This document shows, one piece after another, positions 14,548-21,660 of a stretch of DNA of 31,081 bases. The position numbers and the translations under genes are program-made. The notes under the pieces were generated by a model. The model was not told the origin of the DNA and searched no databases. It saw nothing but the letters and a program-made list of their open reading frames with translations. The stretch's first letter is position 1; each line of letters begins with the position of its first letter. The stretch is taken from the IMG/VR virus record IMGVR_UViG_3300013132_005541, positions 1 to 31,081 of that record; one strand, given 5' to 3'. Source of the stretch: a virus.

Positions 14548-14874
14548 TTATTTATTCTTTTGTGTTACCGTGTCAACAAACATAAAAGCACTTTTTTTTG
14601 CCTCATCTAAAGTATTATAAAGTCTTGACAAAACGATTGTATCGGGGAAATCACTAACTGAAGATCCGTTAATTCTTGGTTCAAACATATCGTTCTTTTT
14701 TACAATGGTTATATAACAACACTTATAGTCGCGTAAAGTATAAACCCTTTCACTTGAATCGATTTCCCAATTATGATTGTAGTTAAACTTTTCAATGCGC
14801 TTTTTATTTAACGCATGCTTTCTCTGTACACCAAGCTCATTAAATTTTTTAAATTTTTCTAAATTAGGATTCAA
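14548..14874 (-). CDS. Small protein, unknown (108 residues)
   Basis: A 108-residue protein with a basic helical N-terminus (F-K-K-F-N-E-L, H-A-L-N-K-K-R) followed by strands (V-Y-T-L-R-D-Y-K-C-C-Y-I-T-I-V). No family recognised. It overlaps the next small gene upstream by 11 bp, which supports expression from the same message. Possible nucleic-acid binding is suggested only by its charge. Confidence 0.5.
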   Translation of the reverse strand: MNPNLEKFKKFNELGVQRKHALNKKRIEKFNYNHNWEIDSSERVYTLRDYKCCYITIVKKNDMFEPRINGSSVSDFPDTIVLSRLYNTLDEAKKSAFMFVDTVTQKNK

Positions 14875-15067
14875 AAATAAAACCTTTTTCTAGGTTATAA
14901 ACTTCGTTATTTTTACTGTCTTTTATAGAAACTATTTCCTCTCTAATCTGATTATAGTATTCATTACCATATCTATGTGCAAGCCAAGTGTCTTCCGCAT
15001 CAATTTTAATTGATCTACTTTTATCAGATGTATGTACATTCTTTATAACAACTGTAAACTTTTCCAT
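14864..15067 (-). CDS. Small protein, unknown (67 residues)
   Basis: A 67-residue protein, unrecognised. It opens with strands (F-T-V-V-I-K-N-V, S-I-K-I-D-A-E-D-T-W-L-A) and continues with a helix, a possible alpha/beta micro-domain. It is the first of the row of four small genes and overlaps the 108-residue gene by 11 bp. It starts 36 bp after the GT4-like gene ends. Confidence 0.5.
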   Translation of the reverse strand: MEKFTVVIKNVHTSDKSRSIKIDAEDTWLAHRYGNEYYNQIREEIVSIKDSKNNEVYNLEKGFIFES

Positions 15068-15103
15068 GTCTTAATAATAGGTGAGTGTTTTTATAAATCA
15101 AGA

Positions 15104-16066
15104 TTATATTTTATCCAAGAAAACCTTTTTAAATTTTTGCATAACCTCTTCTGGTGAATATTCTTTTTTAAATACATTATAATCAATACACTTATCAACT
15201 TTAAAATTATTTAAAATATTCTGCAATTCTTCTCTATTATTATAATATATGCCTTTATTACCTAAGTGATCTATATGAGCTTTCTCAGGAGATCCGAGCC
15301 ATGTAATTACAGGCTTATTGCAAAAGGAAAACTCAGCAATAGCCATTCCAAATGTTTCACCACCGTGACGACAGTGGAGCATTGCATCACAAGAATTTAT
15401 AAATGTACGTTTTGCATTTAGCTCAGAAAATGCCTCAATAAAAATTGCCCGCGGATGATTTATAAACGGTGGTATGTTTGCAAAAAGAAAAAATGCTTCT
15501 TTTCTGGAATTTAAACACTCTTTAACACATTCTTGAGCATAAGGAATATTAAAAGAATCTGAACCCCCTAAAATTCCAAATACAAATGAGTCGTTATTAA
15601 TTTTAAGTCTTTCTCTTAAATTATTTTTATGTTCCGGAAGACGTACAATATAAGGAATATAAGGATGGCCACTTTTAGACCATTCTTCGCTAAGCCACCT
15701 ACTCGTATAAGCGTAGGAAATACCGTGAGGGTCATCGTTACAACCTACAACGTGTATGAGCATAGGGGTATTATTAACAAATCGACCATCATTTTTTTTT
15801 CCGCATTTCTGTATATACAAAGCATCAATTTTATATTTCCTTAATTCTTCCTCAAGGAGTGTCATATCTTCTCTACCTTTTATTGCAATGGTGTTTATTT
15901 CCTTTTCAAATTTTAATTTTGCACAAGGGTGTGTTCTATGATCATTTTCATCATAAAACATAAATGACTCATTCCCTAAAATTTTTTGATTAAAATAAGC
16001 ATATTCAAAATATGCTACCCCGGTACCTCTTTCATCCAGATGGGGTTGGTAAAACCCTATTCTCAT
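15104..16066 (-). CDS. GT4-like (GT-B fold) glycosyltransferase
   Basis: A 320-residue glycosyltransferase with GT-B features. The N-terminal half begins R-I-G-F-Y-Q-P-H, and the C-terminal half contains the donor-binding E-x7-E signature (Glu237 and Glu245) in H-G-G-E-T-F-G-M-A-I-A-E, preceded by C-D-A-M-L-H-C-R. V-F-G-I-L-G-G at 162-168 opens the second Rossmann domain. Retaining GT4-type transferases use a nucleotide-sugar to extend glycans. The ATG overlaps the stop of the fucosyltransferase-like gene (ATGA), so both probably act on one glycan. The acceptor is unknown. Confidence 0.75.
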   Translation of the reverse strand: MRIGFYQPHLDERGTGVAYFEYAYFNQKILGNESFMFYDENDHRTHPCAKLKFEKEINTIAIKGREDMTLLEEELRKYKIDALYIQKCGKKNDGRFVNNTPMLIHVVGCNDDPHGISYAYTSRWLSEEWSKSGHPYIPYIVRLPEHKNNLRERLKINNDSFVFGILGGSDSFNIPYAQECVKECLNSRKEAFFLFANIPPFINHPRAIFIEAFSELNAKRTFINSCDAMLHCRHGGETFGMAIAEFSFCNKPVITWLGSPEKAHIDHLGNKGIYYNNREELQNILNNFKVDKCIDYNVFKKEYSPEEVMQKFKKVFLDKI

Positions 16067-16896
16067 AATAAATTTTTTACTTGATTATAAAAATGATCTA
16101 TATCTGGGGGCGTGTTAAATAAAGGTTCATTAAAGTATTGATTGTATAGAGAATCGTTTTGATCTATTTCTTTAACTTTCTCAGCAAAATCTTCAATATT
16201 ATTATAATCTTGTAAATTTATAAAACAATTTTTATTGAAGTCATGCTCAACAGTTCTTGCCCCGTTATATATTGGAATACAACCTGCAAGTTTAGCGTGA
16301 AATAATTTTTCTGTATGATACCCTGGATAAATCGTATTTTCAAAACATATCGTAAATTTATACGGGGCAATAAATGCATATTTTTTATCTTCTCCATAAA
16401 ACCAATTACCAAATGGGTTACCAGCTCCATCTACAGGCTTATATGAATCGAGCAAATTTTTCATAGTATCTCTATTATTTGAGAGATGATTAACAACAAT
16501 ACAGCAAAACTTATCTTTCTTTTGTTTTGTAAATTTATTACTACCAATAGTATCAAGAGGTACTAAGCCAGAAGGGTTTTCATAGCTTCCCTTATTAAAC
16601 CAATCTATATACATAAACCATAAAGGAAGACGAATGTTTTTTCCATTATACAAATCAAAATCAAATGTCAATGACACATCACATTCATTAAAGTTAGGTC
16701 GTCTGTTTTCCCCGGTATAAAATATCTTTTTGCCTTTAAAATTTTGATGGCTACTGCCGAAAACAGAATAGATTAATGTGTCCGCCTCATCCATATTAAC
16801 CACAGAAACATTCTCTCTATATTTCTTTAAAAAATGTGTAAAAAAATTATTTGTTGGGTTAAAACCGCCCCAAAAATCTGCGTATGCTATTTTCAT
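16063..16896 (-). CDS. GT10-type fucosyltransferase-like protein
   Basis: A 277-residue homologue of alpha-1,3/4-fucosyltransferases, which transfer fucose from GDP-fucose to an N-acetylhexosamine or glucose acceptor. The signature appears as C-F-E-N-T-I-Y-P-G-Y-H-T-E-K-L (184-198) followed by A-G-C-I-P-I-Y-N-G (204-212), and the earlier F-Y-T-G-E-N-R-R-P-N-F (59-69) also fits. Family members end near 300-400 residues, and this protein is somewhat short at the C-terminus. With the GT4-like gene it forms a two-gene glycan module. A sigma70-like promoter precedes it. Confidence 0.8.
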   Translation of the reverse strand: MKIAYADFWGGFNPTNNFFTHFLKKYRENVSVVNMDEADTLIYSVFGSSHQNFKGKKIFYTGENRRPNFNECDVSLTFDFDLYNGKNIRLPLWFMYIDWFNKGSYENPSGLVPLDTIGSNKFTKQKKDKFCCIVVNHLSNNRDTMKNLLDSYKPVDGAGNPFGNWFYGEDKKYAFIAPYKFTICFENTIYPGYHTEKLFHAKLAGCIPIYNGARTVEHDFNKNCFINLQDYNNIEDFAEKVKEIDQNDSLYNQYFNEPLFNTPPDIDHFYNQVKNLL

Positions 16897-16915
16897 GTAT
16901 AACTTGTTATAATAT

Positions 16916-16943
16916 ATAATATTCCATAGACAAAAAAAGTCAA
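16916..16943 (-). promoter_or_regulatory. Putative sigma70-like promoter for the GT10/GT4 genes
   Basis: On the minus strand a -35 TTGACT (16943-16938) is followed after 16 bp by TATTAT (16921-16916), 19 bp before the ATG of the fucosyltransferase-like gene. It is paired back-to-back with the rightward promoter for the FMN reductase-like gene, so this 92-bp gap holds two divergent host-type promoters. Confidence 0.45.
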
Positions 16944-16953
16944 TATAAATAAA

Positions 16954-16982
16954 TTGATTTTCTTGTTATTTACATGTATACT
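16954..16982 (+). promoter_or_regulatory. Putative sigma70-like promoter for the FMN reductase-like gene
   Basis: TTGATT (16954-16959), a 17-bp spacer and TATACT (16977-16982) make a good sigma70 match. The ATG at 16989 begins 6 bp after the -10, so the transcript would start at or next to the ATG and would be leaderless. Confidence 0.5.
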
Positions 16983-16988
16983 ATATAA

Positions 16989-17591
16989 ATGAAGAACGTC
17001 TTAATTATCAATGGTGCCATTGGGGGGCGTACTGGTAATACGTCGATGCTTCTTAAGAAAATAAAGAGAATGCTTTTAAAGAAAAATGAAAATATTAAAG
17101 TAAGAATAATTCATCTATCACCTTCATTTTGTTGGACTAGCGTTAAGCGGGCAATTAAAAGAGCAGATGCATTAATTTTTTCTACGGGTACTTATTGGGA
17201 TAGTTGGGGGTCTAGTATGCAGCAACTGTTTGAAAAAATGACTGTTCTGGAGGGCTCAAGATATTTGGTGGGTAAGCCTGCATGTGCTATAGTAACTATG
17301 CACTCGGTAGGTGGTAAGGAAGTGTGTTCACGTATATTAGGTAATCTAGTTAGCTTAGGCTGTATGATACCGCCTTTTGCAGGGTTTGCCTATTCTTATG
17401 CAGATCATGTTGCACACAAAACTAGAACATCTGGCAGACGCCTCCTTGACGATGTGTGGCATATTCAGGATTTAGAATCATTACTCGCCAATTTAGTAAA
17501 AGCAGCTACAATTGAGATGAAGCCAGAATATGAGGTGTGGGATTTTCTCAATACTACTGCATTTGACCCGACTACAGTTTGGCTTAAGTGA
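16989..17591 (+). CDS. NAD(P)H-dependent FMN reductase/flavodoxin-fold protein
   Basis: A 200-residue flavodoxin-fold protein. The FMN phosphate loop is G-G-R-T-G-N-T-S at 12-19, and the G-T-Y-W-D-S-W-G-S-S segment at 67-76 followed by L-F-E-K-M matches the flavin-binding loop and helix of the NADPH-dependent FMN reductases. Family members reduce flavin or quinone. A free reduced-flavin supply is exactly what the halogenase at 7722 requires, although the two genes are about 7.7 kb apart and on opposite strands. It overlaps the metallopeptidase-like gene by 4 bp (ATGA-type, 17588-17591), so that pair is an operon. Confidence 0.75.
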   Translation: MKNVLIINGAIGGRTGNTSMLLKKIKRMLLKKNENIKVRIIHLSPSFCWTSVKRAIKRADALIFSTGTYWDSWGSSMQQLFEKMTVLEGSRYLVGKPACAIVTMHSVGGKEVCSRILGNLVSLGCMIPPFAGFAYSYADHVAHKTRTSGRRLLDDVWHIQDLESLLANLVKAATIEMKPEYEVWDFLNTTAFDPTTVWLK

Positions 17592-18148
17592 ACATAATAT
17601 TTTCTAATCAATCGCATAAATGGTTTAAGCGGTTTAATATTTGTTTTAAATCACTCAGAGATATTTTAAAATACCTTTGCTACAAAGAAGGGTATCCCTC
17701 AAATAAGACTTTACACATACATATTCGCGGCAACGGACGTAATAGTGATTTTGATATAAGCAAAAATGAAATAAACGTAGGGATAGACTGTTATTCAAAA
17801 AATAAAAATTTAAAAATTAGACGTATGGTACGTAACTTACTTCACGAATTGCGTCATTTTATTCAATACAAAATACAGCATTTTCCGGTTCGTTTTTCTT
17901 ATTCTCAACAAGATATGATAAATTTGTCAGATAAATATTGGTTTGCCCCGGAAGAAATTGACGCAAGAAAATACGAAATTCAGAAACTAAATTTTGTAAT
18001 AAAAAAATTAAAGAAGTTACCCCGTCGGAGGTACAGCTCCTCCGCCAACAGGGACCGCTCCACCTTCAGCCGGTGCCGCTCCACCTTCAGGGGCAACACC
18101 ACCTTCAGGGGCAGCACCACCGGGGGTAGGTCCAAAAGCAGGAGGTAA
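17588..18148 (+). CDS. HExxH metallopeptidase-like protein with basic Arg/Ser tail
   Basis: A 186-residue protein. H-E-L-R-H at 86-90 is the zinc HExxH motif, in a helix R-N-L-L-H-E-L-R-H-F-I-Q-Y, and P-E-E-I-D-A near 121-126 may give the third ligand (Glu). This plan resembles small SprT-like or toxin-like phage zinc peptidases, but the exact family is unsure. Residues from about 144 on are basic and rich in Arg-Ser-Thr; they are read from the strand opposite the glycine-, proline- and alanine-rich end of the portal gene, which it overlaps by 132 bp. The tail may be a by-product of that overlap. Activity and target are unknown. Confidence 0.55.
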   Translation: MNIIFSNQSHKWFKRFNICFKSLRDILKYLCYKEGYPSNKTLHIHIRGNGRNSDFDISKNEINVGIDCYSKNKNLKIRRMVRNLLHELRHFIQYKIQHFPVRFSYSQQDMINLSDKYWFAPEEIDARKYEIQKLNFVIKKLKKLPRRRYSSSANRDRSTFSRCRSTFRGNTTFRGSTTGGRSKSRR

Positions 18149-19834
18149 TGTACTTGCGGCTCCACCGCCAACACCCGCGCCACCCATTTCACCGCCTTCT
18201 GCTGGAGTAACACCCGCTAAAACATTTTCTTTCCAATTAGGGCCACCAGCTTTAATTTGCTCTAATTCCCAACTAAATGCCATATCCTTTCTCATAAATT
18301 CTCTATTTGCAAGAATCTCTACATCTGTCCAATCCATATATTTCTTAAGTGCATATGTCTTACTAATATTATCGGCAGATTGAACAATATCGGTAAAGGT
18401 CTTAGATTTAATTTCCTGTTTTTGTGCTTCATGCATTTCAAAGAAATTAATAGGTACATTAAAATCTATGTCGATGTTGGATTCTTTTAAATCAAACTTT
18501 TCCCAAAGTTTTCTCAGTTTTAAATGAGTAATAAACCCGTTTTTTAGACCTTCTGCAAACTGCTGTTGCATCCTTACAATAAATTTCGCAAATTTTAATT
18601 CTTCGCGAAGAATATTCATGTCATCTTTATAGCCTGTTTCGGCATTTAGGCGGGATACTGGTACTTTTAAACTCTTATACAGTTTCTTAAGAAAATAATT
18701 CATTTCTTCTAGACCCCAAGCTTGATTTGCCCCTTCTAACTGTCTTACATCGGTACCTTCTGACCCGGCACGTTTTGCAAACCAAAAATTATCTAAAATA
18801 CTTTGAGGGTTATACTTTTTAAGAGCACCACCACCTTGCTGAGCATCAAAAGACTTAGATGACCAATATTGGTTCATTAATTTACGCATGTAAGCCTCAG
18901 CCTTGGGTGCCGGCATATTACCCACATCGACGTTAAAAATTAAACGCGCCGGTGCTCTAGCTAACCGATAAATGACGACCGCATCTTCTAAGAGACTTAT
19001 CTGCCTGTAAGCTCTTCTAGCATTTTCTATGAACGGCAATCTAATTGTTTTATTTTCGTTCCATATACCTGAATTAATATAAGTTATTTGATTTTTGTCC
19101 ATAGGGACCAACTTATATTCCAATATCTTTGTTGGGTTGTTTTTATCAAAAACTGGCTTTCTCAACAAATATCCCTTAATCATCATATTCTGTACATTGC
19201 CAAAAATAGGATCAACAAACTCATTAGGAACGGTAATAACACCCAATATACCCTCATCTTCATATTGTTTGTGAATAATATGTTCAAAGTATAACTCCCC
19301 GTCAACAAGAAGGGTTCTAAAATATTCCCACCCCCTATGCGCTAGATCAAAATACTGAATATATTTTTGAAATTCTTCTTCTAATACTGTTGAGTCCTTA
19401 TCTGATAACCCCAACTCTGGGAATTTAACATATACAATTTTTCCCTTAGCATCTTTATTAATAGCCTCATCACATATCTCATCTAGTGCATCTGCTACCT
19501 CGGAAAATGAGGCCATTGTTCTGTAATCTCTTATACGTGAAACCTTGTCATGCTGAATGTTTGCATACATGTACTGAGTAAAATTGTTGTCAAGACCCAC
19601 AATAGCGGATGGGTCTAGGCTGTTATACTCTGTACTGCTGCTAATACTCTGTCTAGCTAATGCTTCTGTTCTCTTACTACCTGTATCTTGGAATACTTTA
19701 AACTTAGGGTTTAACTTGTTTATAGTGTCTATAGTAGTATAACTTTGATAGGGTAACCGAGAGTTAATATAATTCATTAAAGAACGACCAAAAGTCGATT
19801 CGCGATTAGAGTCAGCATTACCGTAGTCAGCCAT
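18017..19834 (-). CDS. 20: T4-like portal vertex protein gp20
   Basis: A 605-residue homologue of T4 gp20, the dodecameric ring at the capsid vertex through which DNA is packaged and to which the tail connects. It has the conserved plan: an N-terminal region ending in I-R-D-Y-R-T-M-A-S-F, then E-V-A-D-A-L-D-E-I-C-D-E-A, the central V-I-Y-R-L-A-R-A-P-A-R-L-I-F-N-V-D-V-G-N-M-P split around residue 295, P-V-S-R-L-N-A-E-T-G, and helices toward the C-terminus. T4 gp20 is 524 residues. The extra length is mainly a low-complexity Gly/Ala/Pro/Glu tail of about 55 residues with repeated A-P-E-G-G. A TATAAATA lies 11 bp before the ATG. The gene stands alone, opposite in direction to both neighbours. 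Confidence 0.95.
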   Translation of the reverse strand: MADYGNADSNRESTFGRSLMNYINSRLPYQSYTTIDTINKLNPKFKVFQDTGSKRTEALARQSISSSTEYNSLDPSAIVGLDNNFTQYMYANIQHDKVSRIRDYRTMASFSEVADALDEICDEAINKDAKGKIVYVKFPELGLSDKDSTVLEEEFQKYIQYFDLAHRGWEYFRTLLVDGELYFEHIIHKQYEDEGILGVITVPNEFVDPIFGNVQNMMIKGYLLRKPVFDKNNPTKILEYKLVPMDKNQITYINSGIWNENKTIRLPFIENARRAYRQISLLEDAVVIYRLARAPARLIFNVDVGNMPAPKAEAYMRKLMNQYWSSKSFDAQQGGGALKKYNPQSILDNFWFAKRAGSEGTDVRQLEGANQAWGLEEMNYFLKKLYKSLKVPVSRLNAETGYKDDMNILREELKFAKFIVRMQQQFAEGLKNGFITHLKLRKLWEKFDLKESNIDIDFNVPINFFEMHEAQKQEIKSKTFTDIVQSADNISKTYALKKYMDWTDVEILANREFMRKDMAFSWELEQIKAGGPNWKENVLAGVTPAEGGEMGGAGVGGGAASTLPPAFGPTPGGAAPEGGVAPEGGAAPAEGGAVPVGGGAVPPTG

Positions 19835-19845
19835 AATAGATATCT

Positions 19846-19853
19846 TATTTATA
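19846..19853 (-). promoter_or_regulatory. T4-late-like promoter box TATAAATA (portal)
   Basis: An exact TATAAATA on the minus strand, 11 bp before the portal ATG at 19834. Spacing and position fit a late promoter of a capsid gene. It lies back-to-back with the start of the rightward operon. Confidence 0.55.
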
Positions 19854-19886
19854 CGTAAAAAAACATATTCAAATGAAATTTACCAG

Positions 19887-19914
19887 TTGATTTTTAGAAT
19901 ATTTCGGTTAAAAT
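19887..19914 (+). promoter_or_regulatory. Putative sigma70-like promoter for the rightward operon
   Basis: TTGATT (19887-19892), a 16-bp spacer and TAAAAT (19909-19914), the same pair as at 1609-1636. It lies 31 bp before the ATG at 19946, with AGGAGA (19928-19933) between as a possible ribosome binding site. Consistent with early or middle expression of the takeover genes that follow. Confidence 0.35.
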
Positions 19915-19945
19915 GTATTGTGGGTTTAGGAGACAGATCTTTTAT

Positions 19946-20086
19946 ATGAAAAAAAATGAATGTGAAGAAATTTTTTTGCATGCGCGAGTCGAGAATTGTC
20001 AGGCACCATCACGTGATTTTATTTTCTATATAGGATATGATAATCATCAACTAACAAATACCTTTTCTTGCGCGCGATTTTTTTAA
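19946..20086 (+). CDS. Small protein, unknown (46 residues)
   Basis: A short frame from the ATG at 19946 to the TAA at 20084-20086. The translation (M-K-K-N-E-C-E-E-I-F-L-H-A-R, D-F-I-F-Y-I-G-Y-D-N-H-Q) looks protein-like, with three cysteines, and an AGGAGA lies 12 bp before the start. The next gene starts 3 bp after its stop, in keeping with an operon. It fills the gap between the portal gene and that operon. No family recognised. Confidence 0.4.
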   Translation: MKKNECEEIFLHARVENCQAPSRDFIFYIGYDNHQLTNTFSCARFF

Positions 20087-20089
20087 CTT

Positions 20090-20281
20090 ATGAAGTATAT
20101 CGATATAAAAATTCTGCTACCACATATTCTTTTTCATAAAAAAACGGATGATGGAATTGAATGTGGTCCGATGTTTACAAAACTAGATACCGGTATATAT
20201 TTTTGCAAATACGAATATGGTTACCAGTTTCAAGTATCTATTCTCGGCTTTGGAATTTATTTTCTATGGACTAATTTTTAG
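20090..20281 (+). CDS. Small protein, unknown (63 residues)
   Basis: A 63-residue protein with a strand pattern (I-D-I-K-I-L-L-P, G-I-Y-F-C-K-Y-E-Y, Y-Q-F-Q-V-S-I-L-G-F-G-I-Y-F-L-W), not recognised. The hydrophobic aromatic C-terminus could pack in a sheet or lie in a membrane. It is placed between two coupled genes in the rightward operon, which supports it as real. Confidence 0.45.
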   Translation: MKYIDIKILLPHILFHKKTDDGIECGPMFTKLDTGIYFCKYEYGYQFQVSILGFGIYFLWTNF

Positions 20282-20301
20282 GAGATACTATAATAAAGTT
20301 T

Positions 20302-20892
20302 ATGATTTTAAAAGATATTAATGTTTATGATGGGGTTTTATTACATAGACGTTTTGCCTATCGTTATTTTAGGGATAAGTGCCTACCTATAGGTAATATA
20401 ATTACCTTTCGTGCCCCTGCAAAGGTTGAGACAGAGGGGTTAATTGATCAAGAAGACTCACTCAATAAGGACTTCATTTATAGCGAAGATATGATTCATT
20501 TTCTTTATGAAATACCTCTTATTACAGAAAGCTTTGGGGCGATTTGCTATCAGAGAATGTTTAATGCGAATATAGCCAATATCTTATTTAAATATATTCA
20601 AGCACCTATAGAAGTTGACGGTGATGATTTGATGGTTAGTAAAGAGTTTACTCAAGGCGGAGTTACTCAGCAGAAGGGTAAGTGTAGTGTTAGTATTGTA
20701 CATGTAAAGGATGGGGCCGCACTAGGCCATACCGGTATTAATGTCACGGCGGGGAAGAGAGCCCCCGCTTTTGCTTACAGTACAAACTTGAACAATGAAC
20801 AGGCAGATTCTTTTATGAAGGATGTGGTAAATTTCTTTTACCAGACAAATGATAATATCTTTATTGCTTCGACTAAAATTATTTCACATTAA
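20302..20892 (+). CDS. DUF366-like protein
   Basis: A 196-residue protein matching the DUF366 (PF04017) pattern known from archaea and some marine phages: G-V-L-L-H-R-R-F-A-Y-R-Y-F near the start, G-N-I-I-T-F-R-A-P-A, a D-Q-E-D-S motif, M-I-H-F-L-Y-E-I-P-L at 64-73, C-Y-Q-R-M-F, D-G-D-D-L-M-V and K-C-S-V-S-I-V-H-V followed by H-T-G-I-N-V. The fold of this family resembles class II tRNA-synthetase or biotin-ligase domains, to my recollection; its reaction is not known. It stands in a cluster with replication and protein-folding genes, so a host-takeover or RNA-linked function is plausible. Confidence 0.65.
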   Translation: MILKDINVYDGVLLHRRFAYRYFRDKCLPIGNIITFRAPAKVETEGLIDQEDSLNKDFIYSEDMIHFLYEIPLITESFGAICYQRMFNANIANILFKYIQAPIEVDGDDLMVSKEFTQGGVTQQKGKCSVSIVHVKDGAALGHTGINVTAGKRAPAFAYSTNLNNEQADSFMKDVVNFFYQTNDNIFIASTKIISH

Positions 20893-20894
20893 AT

Positions 20895-21176
20895 GTGAAT
20901 ATATTTGATATTATTGATGGAATTGCTTTTAGTAAGAAAGCTGATTTACTAGACTCTGCAGATGCCGAAAAACAGTACTCTCCCTTTTTAGTTAACCGGT
21001 GGTTGTCTATGCTTGACCCTATTGCGGCAAAAATTGTTAATATAACTGTAAACAGAAATTTAAAACAACTCAATACACCACAAGATCAATATAAGTTTTT
21101 ATTAAATGCATTACCAAAATTTAGAAAACAGAGAATAACTTATATCAAGAAAGTTAGTAAAATTAAAGATTCTTGA
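20895..21176 (+). CDS. gp62-like clamp-loader small subunit, tentative
   Basis: A 93-residue protein that resembles the N-terminal part of the marine T4-like clamp-loader subunit A (gp62, PF16790-like): N-I-F-D at the start, E-K-Q-Y-S-P-F-L-V-N-R-W-L-S-M at residues 25-39, then a loop, D-Q-Y-K-F-L-L at 64-70 and P-K-F-R-K-Q-R-I-T-Y-I-K-K at 74-86. The T4-like subunit helps load the sliding clamp gp45 with gp44. Known versions are longer (about 130-190 residues), so the C-terminal half would be missing here. It follows the DUF366-like gene by 2 bp. I know of no better match but this is not certain. Confidence 0.5.
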   Translation: MNIFDIIDGIAFSKKADLLDSADAEKQYSPFLVNRWLSMLDPIAAKIVNITVNRNLKQLNTPQDQYKFLLNALPKFRKQRITYIKKVSKIKDS

Positions 21177-21183
21177 TTTTAAC

Positions 21184-21205
21184 ATAGTTACTCATAAGTG
21201 ACTAT
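21184..21205 (+). promoter_or_regulatory. Small hairpin just before the GroES-like gene
   Basis: ATAGTTACT (21184-21192), a CATA loop and AGTGACTAT (21197-21205) form a 9-bp stem with one G-U pair, 2 bp before the ATG at 21208. It could block or time ribosome entry. No protein-binding motif is known to me. Confidence 0.35.
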
Positions 21206-21207
21206 AT

Positions 21208-21660
21208 ATGAGTAAAGCTAACATCGAACAACTAGGCCCGGTACAGAAAAGTTTAATCGATCTAAGCTCTCATTCTAGAAATTCAATTAATAGTGTATTT
21301 GTTGGCTACGATCTTTCTAATCTTCTTGACGATATATTATTGGTAGAATTTGTCGATGAGGGTGGCACTTCAAATACTATAGTAAGAAATGGTATTGTTG
21401 TCCCTGTTAATGCTGAGACAAACGCATGGAGAATAGGGAGAGTTATTTTGTGCGGTAATAGTTGTCGTTTAGTTAAGAGGGGTGATTATGTTTGCTTCCC
21501 TAATAATATGGGTATACCTATTGCCAATATTGAGGTGATAGACCATGGTAAAGTAAGTCATGGAATATTTTTAAATGAACAAAGAATATTCGGAGTTGTA
21601 CAACCGAGAAAAGAGAATGCTAGTATCAATAACAAGCCTCAAAAGCGTGCTACAAAATAA
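21208..21660 (+). CDS. GroES-like co-chaperonin
   Basis: A 150-residue protein whose middle matches the GroES barrel: L-L-D-D-I-L-L-V-E-F-V-D-E opens it, followed by a mobile-loop-like region, V-R-N-G-I-V-V-P, W-R-I-G-R-V-I-L-C-G-N, L-V-K-R-G-D-Y-V-C-F-P and a closing F-L-N-E-Q-R-I-F-G-V-V. T4 gp31 and pelagiphage co-chaperonins do this job: they replace GroES on the host GroEL so that the large capsid protein can fold. The N-terminal 25 and C-terminal 20 residues are extra to the bacterial protein (about 97 residues). It is followed by the WYL_2-like gene, whose start lies inside it. Confidence 0.65.
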   Translation: MSKANIEQLGPVQKSLIDLSSHSRNSINSVFVGYDLSNLLDDILLVEFVDEGGTSNTIVRNGIVVPVNAETNAWRIGRVILCGNSCRLVKRGDYVCFPNNMGIPIANIEVIDHGKVSHGIFLNEQRIFGVVQPRKENASINNKPQKRATK

